Assembly: GCF_022370635.2 (NCBI RefSeq)
Contig: NZ_CP092362.2
Location: 3,658,001 to 3,722,000 of the forward strand
Source of the DNA: Mycolicibacterium crocinum
Lineage (GTDB): Bacteria > Actinomycetota > Actinomycetes > Mycobacteriales > Mycobacteriaceae
Reading direction: 5' to 3'
DNA length: 64,000 nucleotides
This document shows, in pieces, positions 44,839-52,985 of the stretch. Below the pieces are notes generated by a model. That model ran no database searches. It was not told where the DNA came from and was given only the letters and a program-made list of their open reading frames with translations. Both the position numbers and the translations under genes were made by a program. Every line of letters begins with the position of its first letter. Position 1 is the stretch's first letter.

Positions 44839-46281
44839 GTGACCGAGGCTGATCACCAACACATTTCGTTGATGCACGGATGGTTGCCGCTGACGGTGCA
44901 GATCCTGGCCGGCCTCGTTCTGCTGTTGGCTGTCGGCTGGCGGACGCGCCGCTGGCGGCTGATCTGGCTGCCGCTCGCGGCGATCGTCGGCATCGCGGCC
45001 GCGTGGTTCGCCCAGTGGAGCATCTCGGACGACGGCCTGGCCGGCGACCCGGCCCCGCACCAGCTGTGGGTCTGGACGGCCGCCACGGGCCTGGCCGCCG
45101 TGGTCGCGATCGTCGGCTGGCGCGGCGCCCGCTGGTGGCGTCGAGGCGCGTCGGTGCTGGCGGTGCCGTTGTGCGCGCTGGCGACGGCGTTGATGCTCAA
45201 CCTCTGGGTGGGCTACTTCCCCACCGTGCAGACCGCGTGGAACCAGCTGACCGCGGGCCCGCTACCGGATCAGACCGACCGCGCGACCGTCACCGCGATG
45301 GTGCAGCAGCACGCCATTCCCGCCAAAGGCACGGTCGTGACGGTGACGATCCCGTCGGACGCATCGCATTTCGCGCATCGTGACGAATGGATCTATCTGC
45401 CACCGGCGTACTACGCCACCAACCCACCGCCGAAACTACCGACGGTCATGATGATCGGCGGAGAGTTCAACACACCCGCCGACTGGTTGCGCGCGGGCAA
45501 TGCGATCAAGACGATCGACGACTTCGCGGCCGCGCATCACGGCAACGCGCCGGTTTTTGTGTTCGTCGACTCGGGCGGGGCGTTCAACAACGACACCGAG
45601 TGCGTCAACGGTCCGCGCGGCAACGCCGCCGACCATCTCACCAAAGACGTTGTGCCGTTCATGCTTTCGAACTTTGGCGTCAGCGTCGACCGGGCGAATT
45701 GGGGCTTGGTCGGCTGGTCGATGGGCGGAACCTGCGCCGTGGACCTGGCCACGATGCATCCGGACATGTTCAGCACGTTCGAGGACATCGCCGGTGATCT
45801 GGCGCCCAACTCCGGCACCAAGACGCAGACGATCTCCCGGCTGTTCGGGGGCAACGCCGCCGCGTACGCGAGTTTCGACCCGGCCACCGTCATCACCAAA
45901 CACGGCCCGTATCAGAACGTATCGGGATGGTTCGCCATTTCGGGCGCGCCATCGGCTCAGCGCGCTGCCCCCAGCGCGATCGACGCCGGCGCCAGCGGCC
46001 TGGGTGGGCGGGACGCCGCCCGCAATCCCGGCGACCAGACCGAGGCGGCCAATACGCTCTGCGGATTGGGCACCGCCAATGGCATCAACTGCTCGGTGGT
46101 GGCGCAGCCCGGCAAGCACGACTGGCCGTTCGCCGCGCGTGCCTTCGCCGCCGCACTGCCCTGGCTGGCCGGTCAGATCGGGACTCCGGGTGTCCCGCCG
46201 ATCGCGCTGCCGGGTCCGCCGGCTCCCCGGCCAGGCCCGGTGACGATCGCCGCCGCAGGAAGGCCGCCGGGAGTACGGTGA
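44839..46281 (+). CDS. Membrane-anchored alpha/beta hydrolase (esterase D / antigen-85-like fold)
   Basis: The product is 480 aa. Four N-terminal membrane helices (residues about 15-135) are followed by an exported hydrolase domain with nucleophile elbow GLVGWSMGGTCAVDLA, a substrate-loop Asp in FEDIAGDLAPN, and a His near QPGKHDWPF completing the triad. The C-terminus is Pro-rich. The start is a GTG at 44839. By position it corresponds to Rv1639c. Its substrate may be a cell-envelope ester, but this is not shown. Confidence 0.85.
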   Translation: MTEADHQHISLMHGWLPLTVQILAGLVLLLAVGWRTRRWRLIWLPLAAIVGIAAAWFAQWSISDDGLAGDPAPHQLWVWTAATGLAAVVAIVGWRGARWWRRGASVLAVPLCALATALMLNLWVGYFPTVQTAWNQLTAGPLPDQTDRATVTAMVQQHAIPAKGTVVTVTIPSDASHFAHRDEWIYLPPAYYATNPPPKLPTVMMIGGEFNTPADWLRAGNAIKTIDDFAAAHHGNAPVFVFVDSGGAFNNDTECVNGPRGNAADHLTKDVVPFMLSNFGVSVDRANWGLVGWSMGGTCAVDLATMHPDMFSTFEDIAGDLAPNSGTKTQTISRLFGGNAAAYASFDPATVITKHGPYQNVSGWFAISGAPSAQRAAPSAIDAGASGLGGRDAARNPGDQTEAANTLCGLGTANGINCSVVAQPGKHDWPFAARAFAAALPWLAGQIGTPGVPPIALPGPPAPRPGPVTIAAAGRPPGVR

Positions 46282-46286
46282 TCGTC

Positions 46287-46532
46287 ATGCCCGACGAACC
46301 CGTTGCCCAACCACCACTGGACTCCGGCTACAACGACTCCGGGGTACCCACCTTCGAATCGGTGCAGGAAAAGATCGAGACGCGATACGGAACTGCGCTC
46401 GGCTCAGCCGAATTGGCCGCCGAGACACCGGAAGGTCGCACCGTCGAGGAACAGTACGACGCACGCCAGAAGGCGGCTGCCGAGCGCCTCGCGGAGATCC
46501 GCGAGGCGATGCACAAGTCGGATCAGTCCTGA
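46287..46532 (+). CDS. Small conserved charged protein
   Basis: The 81-aa product starts at the ATG at 46287 (MPDEPVAQPPLDSGYNDSGV). A helical region VPTFESVQEKIETRYGTALG and a second, ARQKAAAERLAEIREAMHKS, make up the rest. It lies 5 nt after the membrane hydrolase gene and its stop overlaps the probable CTG start of the SDR. By place and size it matches the small gene Rv1638A as I remember it. Function unknown. Confidence 0.75.
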   Translation: MPDEPVAQPPLDSGYNDSGVPTFESVQEKIETRYGTALGSAELAAETPEGRTVEEQYDARQKAAAERLAEIREAMHKSDQS

Positions 46533-47260
46533 CCGGCAAGATCGTCGCGATCACCGGCGCCAGTAGCGGGATAGGTGCCGCAACAGCGCGACTGCTGGCG
46601 CAGCGGGGTGCCAGCGTTGCGCTCGGCGCCCGCCGCGAGGACCGGCTCGGCCAACTCGCCGGCGAGATCCGCGATGCCGGCGGGACCGCGATCACCGTCC
46701 CGACCGACGTCACTCACCGGGCCGACGTCGAGCGCCTGGTCTCGGCTGCCGTCGATGAATTCGGCCGCCTCGACGTGTTCGTCGGCAACGCCGGCGTTGC
46801 GAGAATCGGGCCGACGGCCGACCTGGACGTCAACGGGTGGGACGCCATGATCGACGTCAACCTGCGCGGCGTGCTGCACGGCATCGCCGCCGCACTGCCC
46901 GTCTTCCGCAGGCAGGGTCACGGCGATTTCGTCACCGTGGTGTCGACTGCCGGACTCAAGATCGTGCCGGAGATGGGCGTCTACGCCGCCACCAAGAACG
47001 CTGTGCGCACCCTGCTGGAGGCGCTCCGTCAGGAATCCACCGACGGCGTCATCCGCACCACGTCAATTTCGCCGGGCTACGTCAACACCGAACTGGACTC
47101 CTCGATCGAAGACCCCGAGGCACGGGCGCAGGCGCGCGCGGCGATGGAGAGCTTCGGCCTGCCGGCCGACGCCGTCGCCCGGGCGATCGCCTTCGCGATC
47201 GAGCAGCCGCGTGACGTCGAGATCGGCGACATCACCATTCGGCCGACGGTGCAGGGCTAA
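46529..47260 (+). CDS. Short-chain dehydrogenase/reductase, probable CTG start
   Basis: The Rossmann motif TGASSGIGAAT, the NAG motif VGNAGVARIG, the catalytic YAATK (YxxxK) and SPGYVNTEL identify a classical SDR. The conserved N-terminus LTGKIVAITGASS needs residues encoded from 46529 on, where no ATG, GTG or TTG is in frame until codon 83. The CTG at 46529 overlaps the preceding TGA (CTGA) and gives the expected 243 aa. It is convergent with uvrA, whose stop overlaps by 4 nt. Substrate unknown. Confidence 0.85.
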   Translation: MTGKIVAITGASSGIGAATARLLAQRGASVALGARREDRLGQLAGEIRDAGGTAITVPTDVTHRADVERLVSAAVDEFGRLDVFVGNAGVARIGPTADLDVNGWDAMIDVNLRGVLHGIAAALPVFRRQGHGDFVTVVSTAGLKIVPEMGVYAATKNAVRTLLEALRQESTDGVIRTTSISPGYVNTELDSSIEDPEARAQARAAMESFGLPADAVARAIAFAIEQPRDVEIGDITIRPTVQG

Positions 47261-50154
47261 CTGACCTTTCGCCGCCGCGTCGTCCGCTTGGGTGCAGGGG
47301 CCGCGGGCAGTACGTCGGCGAGGAACTTGCCGGTGTAGCTGCTCGGCACCGCCGCCACATCTTCGGGCGTACCCTGCGCGACGACCGTGCCGCCACCGGA
47401 ACCGCCCTCGGGACCCATATCGATGATCCAGTCCGAGGTCTTGATCACGTCGAGGTTGTGCTCGATGACGATCACCGAATTGCCCTTGTCGACAAGGCCG
47501 TTGATGACCTTGAGCAACTTGCGAATGTCTTCGAAATGCAGACCCGTCGTCGGTTCGTCCAGGATGTAGACGGTGCGGCCAGTCGAGCGCTTCTGCAGTT
47601 CGGCGGCCAGCTTCACGCGCTGCGCCTCACCACCGGACAGCGTCGGCGCCGGCTGACCCAGCCGCACGTACCCCAACCCGACGTCGACGAGAGTCCGTAG
47701 GTAGCGGTGAATGCCGGTGATCGGCTCGAAGAACTCGGCGGCGTCCTCGATCGACAGGTCGAGCACCTCGGAGATGGTCTTGCCCTTGTAGTGCACCTCG
47801 AGCGTCTCGCGGTTGTAGCGGGCGCCGTGGCAGACCTCGCACGGCACGTAGACGTCGGGAAGGAAGTTCATCTCGATCTTGATGGTGCCGTCGCCCGAAC
47901 ATGCTTCGCAGCGGCCACCTTTGACGTTGAACGAGAATCGGCCGGGCTGATAGCCGCGGACCTTCGCCTCGGTGGTGGCGGCGAACAACGTGCGGATCTT
48001 GTCGAAGACGCCGGTGTAGGTGGCCGGATTCGAGCGCGGGGTGCGCCCGATCGGCGACTGATCGACCCGGACCAGTTTGTCGACGTGCTCAAGGCCGTTG
48101 ATCCGGGTGTGCCGGCCGGGCACCTGGCGGGCTCCGTTGAGCTTGTTGGCCAGCACCGACGCCAGAATGTCGTTGACCAGTGTGGACTTGCCCGAACCGG
48201 AGACCCCGGTCACCGAGGTCAGCACGCCGAGCGGGAACGCCACGTCGATATCGCGCAGGTTGTGTTCCCGCGCGCCGATCACGGTGAGCTTGCGTTGATC
48301 GATCGGCCGGCGAATCGCAGGCACGTCGATGCTCTGCTTGCCCGACAGATAGGCACCGGTGATGGAGTCCGGGTTGCGCAACAGATCGGCATACGGCCCG
48401 CTGTGCACGACCTGACCACCGTGCTCGCCGGCCGCCGGCCCGATGTCCACCACCCAGTCGGAGTGCGCGATGGTGTCCTCGTCGTGTTCGACGACGATCA
48501 GCGTGTTGCCGAGATCCCTTAGCCGCGTGAGGGTTTCGATGAGTCGCCGGTTGTCGCGCTGATGCAGGCCGATCGACGGCTCGTCGAGGACATAGAGCAC
48601 ACCGACCAGACCCGAGCCGATCTGCGTGGCGAGCCGAATGCGCTGCGCTTCACCACCCGACAGCGTGCCCGCCGCGCGGGACAGCGACAGGTAGTCCAGG
48701 CCGACGTCGAGCAAGAAGCCCAGCCGGGACTGCACCTCCTTGAGGACCTGCCCGGCGATGGCCGACTCACGAGCGCCGAGTGTGAGGTCGTTGAGGAACT
48801 CCGAACAATCGGCGATGGACAGCTCGGACACTTCGGCAATCGACTTCGCGCCGTGCTCCCCCGCCGCCAGGGTGACCGCGAGGATCTCGGGCTTGAGCCG
48901 GGTGCCGTTGCACTCCGGGCACGGCACGTCGCGCATGAACCCGTCGTAGCGCTCTTTCATCTGCTCGGATTCGGTCTGCTCCATGCGCCGGTGCAGGAAC
49001 GCCATCACGCCTTCGAATTCGGCGTAGTACGAACGGGTTCGGCCGTAGCGGTTCTTGTAGCGGACGTGGACCTGCTCGTCGCAGCCCTCGAGAATCGCCC
49101 TGCGCGCCTTGGCCGGAAGCTTGCGCCACGGGGTGTTGACGTCGAAGCCCATCGCCTCACCCAGACCGGACATCATCCGGGTGAAGTACTCGGCGGTGTG
49201 GCCCATGGCCCACGGCGCCACCGCACCTTCGGCGAGCGTCAGGTCGGGATCGGGCACGACGAGGTCCGGGTCGACCTCCTTGCGGATGCCGAGGCCGCTG
49301 CATTCCGGGCAGGCGCCGTAGGGCGAGTTGAACGAGAACGACCGCGGCTCGAGGTCGTCGACGGCCAGCGGGTGGCCGTTGGGGCAGGCCAGCTTCTCGG
49401 AGAACCGCTGCTCGCGGTGTGGGTGGTCGTCCTCGCGGTCGACGAACTCCAGCACGACGATGCCGTCGGCCAGATTCAGCGCCGTCTCGACCGAGTCGGT
49501 GAGGCGCTGCTTGGCGCTGGTCTTGACGGTCAGCCGGTCGACCACGACCTCGATGTCGTGCTTTTCCTGCTTCTTCAGCTTCGGCGGGTCGGTGAGCGAA
49601 TGCACGACACCGTCGACCCGGACCCGGCTGTAGCCCTGGCTGTTGAGCTTGTCGAAGAGATCAACGAACTCGCCCTTGCGGGTCCGCACGACCGGGGCCA
49701 GCACCTGGAACCGCAAACCCTCGTCCATCGCGAGCACCTGGTCGACGATCTGTTGCGGGGTCTGCCGGGCGATGCGCTCACCGCAGACCGGGCAGTGCGG
49801 GGTGCCTGCCCGGGCGTAGAGAAGACGCAGGTAGTCGTAGACCTCGGTGATGGTGCCGACGGTTGAACGCGGGTTGCGGTTGGTGGACTTCTGGTCGATC
49901 GACACAGCGGGCGAGAGACCCTCGATGAAGTCGACATCGGGCTTGTCCATCTGGCCGAGGAACTGGCGCGCATACGCCGACAGCGATTCGACGTAGCGGC
50001 GCTGCCCCTCGGCGAAAATGGTGTCGAACGCCAGTGAGGACTTGCCCGATCCGGACAGTCCCGTGAAGACGATCAGACTGTCGCGGGGCAGGTCCAGATC
50101 GATGCTGCGCAGGTTGTGCTCACGCGCCCCCTTGACCACGAGCCGGTCAGCCAC
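47257..50154 (-). CDS. uvrA: UvrABC excinuclease subunit A
   Basis: UvrA recognises DNA damage in nucleotide excision repair. The product is 965 aa with a GTG start and GGGAG upstream. Two ABC ATPase modules show Walker A motifs GLSGSGKSSLAFDT and GVSGSGKSTLVNDI, with ABC signatures near TLSGGEAQRIRLATQ and TLSGGEAQRVKLAAEL. The zinc modules show CPVCGERIA, CPECSGLG, CPECNGTRLKPE and CEACSGDG. The C-terminal tail is basic. The protein appears complete. Confidence 0.98.
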   Translation of the reverse strand: MADRLVVKGAREHNLRSIDLDLPRDSLIVFTGLSGSGKSSLAFDTIFAEGQRRYVESLSAYARQFLGQMDKPDVDFIEGLSPAVSIDQKSTNRNPRSTVGTITEVYDYLRLLYARAGTPHCPVCGERIARQTPQQIVDQVLAMDEGLRFQVLAPVVRTRKGEFVDLFDKLNSQGYSRVRVDGVVHSLTDPPKLKKQEKHDIEVVVDRLTVKTSAKQRLTDSVETALNLADGIVVLEFVDREDDHPHREQRFSEKLACPNGHPLAVDDLEPRSFSFNSPYGACPECSGLGIRKEVDPDLVVPDPDLTLAEGAVAPWAMGHTAEYFTRMMSGLGEAMGFDVNTPWRKLPAKARRAILEGCDEQVHVRYKNRYGRTRSYYAEFEGVMAFLHRRMEQTESEQMKERYDGFMRDVPCPECNGTRLKPEILAVTLAAGEHGAKSIAEVSELSIADCSEFLNDLTLGARESAIAGQVLKEVQSRLGFLLDVGLDYLSLSRAAGTLSGGEAQRIRLATQIGSGLVGVLYVLDEPSIGLHQRDNRRLIETLTRLRDLGNTLIVVEHDEDTIAHSDWVVDIGPAAGEHGGQVVHSGPYADLLRNPDSITGAYLSGKQSIDVPAIRRPIDQRKLTVIGAREHNLRDIDVAFPLGVLTSVTGVSGSGKSTLVNDILASVLANKLNGARQVPGRHTRINGLEHVDKLVRVDQSPIGRTPRSNPATYTGVFDKIRTLFAATTEAKVRGYQPGRFSFNVKGGRCEACSGDGTIKIEMNFLPDVYVPCEVCHGARYNRETLEVHYKGKTISEVLDLSIEDAAEFFEPITGIHRYLRTLVDVGLGYVRLGQPAPTLSGGEAQRVKLAAELQKRSTGRTVYILDEPTTGLHFEDIRKLLKVINGLVDKGNSVIVIEHNLDVIKTSDWIIDMGPEGGSGGGTVVAQGTPEDVAAVPSSYTGKFLADVLPAAPAPKRTTRRRKVS

Positions 50155-50239
50155 CAGCGCTCCCTTCCTGCAGGTATGTGGGCATAAGCATGCCGAGCCC
50201 CCATGCTATGTCGGCCCACCGACAAGTAACGTGGCGACC

Positions 50240-50917
50240 ATGACAGTCGTCGACGACACCTATACCGGACACGTCGAACCGCAGACCGCAGCCCGCAGGA
50301 CCCTGCCCGGCGCCACCATCCTCAAGATGTCGGTGGGCCCGATGGACAACAACACGTACGTGGTGACGTGTTCCCGTTCTGGGGAAAGTCTATTGATCGA
50401 CGCCGCCAACGACGCCGAGCTGCTCGTCGACCTGGTGCGCGAACAGGCGCCCAAGCTGAAGCTGATCGTGACCAGCCACCAACACTTCGACCACTGGCAG
50501 GCGCTGGAGGTCCTGGCCGAGGCGACCGGCGTCCCGACCGCCGCCCACCAGCTCGACGCCGAGCCGCTGCCGGTGAAGCCGCAGCGCTACCTGGCCGATG
50601 GCGACACCATCGCCGTCGGCGACCTCGTCTTCGACGTCATCCACCTGCAGGGGCACACCCCCGGGTCGGTGGCACTGGCGCTGCGGCCCACCAACGAGCG
50701 AACCGCCACCCAGCTGTTCACCGGTGACTGCCTATTCCCGGGCGGTATCGGCAAGACGTGGGAGCCCGGCGCCTTCGAGCAACTGCTCGGCGATGTGAGC
50801 AGCAAGGTGTTCGGCCGGTACGGCGACGACACCGTCGTGTATCCGGGGCATGGCGACGACACGACGCTGGGCGCCGAGCGTCCGCACCTCGACGAATGGC
50901 GCGAGCGCGGCTGGTGA
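50240..50917 (+). CDS. Metallo-beta-lactamase-fold hydrolase (glyoxalase II-like)
   Basis: The product is 225 aa from the ATG at 50240 (MTVVDDTYTGHVEPQTAARR). The metal motif HQHFDH, the later GHTPGSVAL, the bridging Asp in FTGDCLFPGG and a C-terminal His in YPGHGDDT complete the binuclear site. It is divergent from uvrA with an 85-bp gap. Pieces of its C-terminus are repeated at 51016 and 52386, which is unusual. It corresponds by position to Rv1637c. Confidence 0.9.
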   Translation: MTVVDDTYTGHVEPQTAARRTLPGATILKMSVGPMDNNTYVVTCSRSGESLLIDAANDAELLVDLVREQAPKLKLIVTSHQHFDHWQALEVLAEATGVPTAAHQLDAEPLPVKPQRYLADGDTIAVGDLVFDVIHLQGHTPGSVALALRPTNERTATQLFTGDCLFPGGIGKTWEPGAFEQLLGDVSSKVFGRYGDDTVVYPGHGDDTTLGAERPHLDEWRERGW

Positions 50918-51015
50918 CCCAGACGAGCGTCCGCGCGAACTCGTCGAAGCCTTGCAGGCCCACTGGACTCCGACCGGGTGAAGTGCCCGTCAACTGCCTG
51001 TGCCCCGACTTGGTC

Positions 51016-51120
51016 GGCAAGACCTGGGAGCCGGGGGCGTTCGAGAAACTGCTCAGCGATGTCGGCCGCGAGATCATCGGGGCGTACGGCGAGGAGGGGC
51101 GCGCTGCGCAGCGGACCTGA
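51016..51120 (+). pseudogene. Diverged fragment of the MBL hydrolase C-terminus
   Basis: The frame GKTWEPGAFEKLLSDVGREI continues to a TGA at 51120. It resembles GKTWEPGAFEQLLGDVSSKV of the intact gene (50750 onward) but is shorter and more diverged. It has no start codon of its own in sensible context and lacks the metal-binding part, so it is read as a decayed duplication. Confidence 0.6.
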
Positions 51121-51125
51121 AAGCC

Positions 51126-52325
51126 TTATCGCGACGGCGGCGCCCAGGCAAAGCTGTCCACACCCGTATCGATCTGTTTGGGATTCCGGTTGTCGAGATC
51201 CGTCACCACCAGGGACCTTTCGGGGGAACTGTCGAGGTAGGCGACGAAGTCACCGGCGCCCCACGCTGGGCCTTGGACAGCCTGACAAACGCGCCCTCCC
51301 CGGGGGGTGTCTTGACAGATCGACATCTGCGCGATGTCGGTGATCATCGTGCGCGGCAGCGACGATCCCTTGTCGAGAACCTGGATCGCCTTCGAAGCTA
51401 CGTCGCCTCGCACGACTTCTCGCGCGGTGAAGGCCACGGCGCCGGAGTCCAGGGCCGCGATGTCGCTGTAGGTCCAACCCTGCCTGGTGAACAGCGGAGT
51501 GGGCGCGGGCGGCGTCGCGCCGGTTTCGGCGGGGGCTGCGACGGAGTACACCCCGCCGGTGCGGAGGGTGAACGGGTTCGTGGCCGGGGCCAGCCAGGAT
51601 GAGTCAGGGTTGGTGAACAGTATCGTCTGTCCATCTCTGGCGTAGGTCACCGAGGAGGCGTTCGTGCCGGTGGCGACAGGCGTGGACGCGCCGCCGACGA
51701 TCGAGACGCTGACCGTCGCCGGACGCACGTCGCTGCGCCCGGTGACCCAGGCGATGTGGCTGCCGTCGTGCGCCCAGGCGTAGTGGTTGTCGGCCCACAC
51801 CGGTTGCTGCGGAACCAGCACCGTGCCGGTGTCGGCGGCCGCGGTGAGCAAGGAACCGGCAGGTGTCGGTGTGGTCTCGAGGAAGGCGATCCGGTCTCCG
51901 GCGGGTGACCAGCGCGGGTTGCCGACCTGAGGGGTATGGCCGCCGGAACTCGAATCAACCTCACCTGGGTTCACCAGCCGCCGGGGTGGCCCGATGGGTT
52001 CGAGTTTCGGCGAAAGGTCCAGTACCCAGAGCTCACCGCCATCATCGGACGCTGTCGTCTTGCGGATGAACGCCACGTGCGACAGGTCGGGGGACGGCGC
52101 CGGCTGCGCGTCTGCCGGTCCGTCGGTCAGTTTGCGGCCAGGGCTGCCTGCGGGCTCGCTGACGTACAACGAGCCACCTTTGGTGTAAAACAGCGGACCC
52201 GCCGTGTTCGCCATCGGGGCAGACGGCCCCGCACTGGTCGGCTTCGGCGTGCTCGTCGATTGACAAGCGGCCAGGGTCAGCACGACCAGCAGTGCGGCCC
52301 ACCGGCCCCGAGAGCGCCGAACCAT
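51126..52325 (-). CDS. Exported beta-propeller (TolB-like) lipoprotein
   Basis: The product is 399 aa from the ATG at 52325 (MVRRSRGRWAALLVVLTLAA), a signal peptide with lipobox LAAC. The mature part contains repeated WD/TolB-like blades: PSPDLSHVAFIRKT, then NPRWSPAGDRIAFLETTP, then WAHDGSHIAWVTGRSD, then TYARDGQTILFTNPD. Such proteins usually bind a partner at the cell surface. The gene is bracketed by two MBL fragments, which suggests that it arrived with the duplication. The true start cannot be upstream, because that runs into the antisense of a fragment. Confidence 0.8.
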   Translation of the reverse strand: MVRRSRGRWAALLVVLTLAACQSTSTPKPTSAGPSAPMANTAGPLFYTKGGSLYVSEPAGSPGRKLTDGPADAQPAPSPDLSHVAFIRKTTASDDGGELWVLDLSPKLEPIGPPRRLVNPGEVDSSSGGHTPQVGNPRWSPAGDRIAFLETTPTPAGSLLTAAADTGTVLVPQQPVWADNHYAWAHDGSHIAWVTGRSDVRPATVSVSIVGGASTPVATGTNASSVTYARDGQTILFTNPDSSWLAPATNPFTLRTGGVYSVAAPAETGATPPAPTPLFTRQGWTYSDIAALDSGAVAFTAREVVRGDVASKAIQVLDKGSSLPRTMITDIAQMSICQDTPRGGRVCQAVQGPAWGAGDFVAYLDSSPERSLVVTDLDNRNPKQIDTGVDSFAWAPPSR

Positions 52326-52355
52326 AGACCTCACGTTAACGTCGCGCCGATCCTG

Positions 52356-52520
52356 ATGGTCGAAGAACTCGAACTCAAGCCGGGCGGCAAGACGTGGGAG
52401 CCCGGCGCCTTCGAGCAACTGCTCGGTGACGTAAGCAGCAAGGTGGGCCGCTACGGCGACGACATTACGCTGGGCGCCGAGCGCCCGCACCTAACCGAAT
52501 GGCGTGAGCGGGGCTGGTGA
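52356..52520 (+). pseudogene. Near-identical fragment of the MBL hydrolase C-terminus
   Basis: A 54-codon frame from an ATG (MVEELELKPGGKTWEPGAFE) ends in RPHLTEWRERGW and a TGA. From 52386 it is nearly the same as 50750-50917 at the base level, with one codon (TTC) and a stretch of about 30 bp including the YPGHGD metal ligand deleted in frame. It cannot be an active hydrolase. It overlaps the end of the neighbouring minus-strand gene by 30 bp. Confidence 0.7.
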
Positions 52521-52985
52521 CGGCTGGTTCGCGTCGACCACCGTCGCCTTCGCCAGTCGCTTCTTCAACCGTGCGGTTTTGAGCATCTGAATGATGAGGT
52601 TGGTCGAGGTGAACATCGGGATCACCCCGAGAAACGTCCGCTCCGACGGGGTGTGCCCGTGCAAGTACTCCAAGCTGCCGAAGATGTAGAAGATGCCCAT
52701 TGTCATGAACGCGGCGGGAACCGAGTACGCGATCGGAGACCTACGGATGTCGATGATCCGCTCGGCGAGGTTCCATTCGTCCCGTGACATCGGTTCGCAT
52801 CTGCGGAGCTTGCGCAGCGCCTTCTGGTAGCCATTCAGATCGTCACCGAGCGGCAGGGTCCGCAAAGCTAGCAGCCGTCGGGTGTAGACGAACGCCAAGC
52901 TGGCGAAGACCACCTCGAAGCCGAGCGCGACGAACATCAGCAGTCCCCACAGGCCCAGGCCCGCGGTGTGGGTGCTCAGGTTCAT
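52491..52985 (-). CDS. Membrane protein coupled to mmpL, unknown function
   Basis: The product is 164 aa from the ATG at 52985, which overlaps the mmpL stop (ATGA). Two membrane segments are visible (residues about 10-32, GLWGLLMFVALGFEVVFASL, and about 88-108, AYSVPAAFMTMGIFYIFGSL). The loop has RKLRRCEPMSRDEWNLAERI. The coupling suggests an accessory role for the MmpL transporter. I do not recognise the family. Confidence 0.75.
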   Translation of the reverse strand: MNLSTHTAGLGLWGLLMFVALGFEVVFASLAFVYTRRLLALRTLPLGDDLNGYQKALRKLRRCEPMSRDEWNLAERIIDIRRSPIAYSVPAAFMTMGIFYIFGSLEYLHGHTPSERTFLGVIPMFTSTNLIIQMLKTARLKKRLAKATVVDANQPSPAPLTPFG

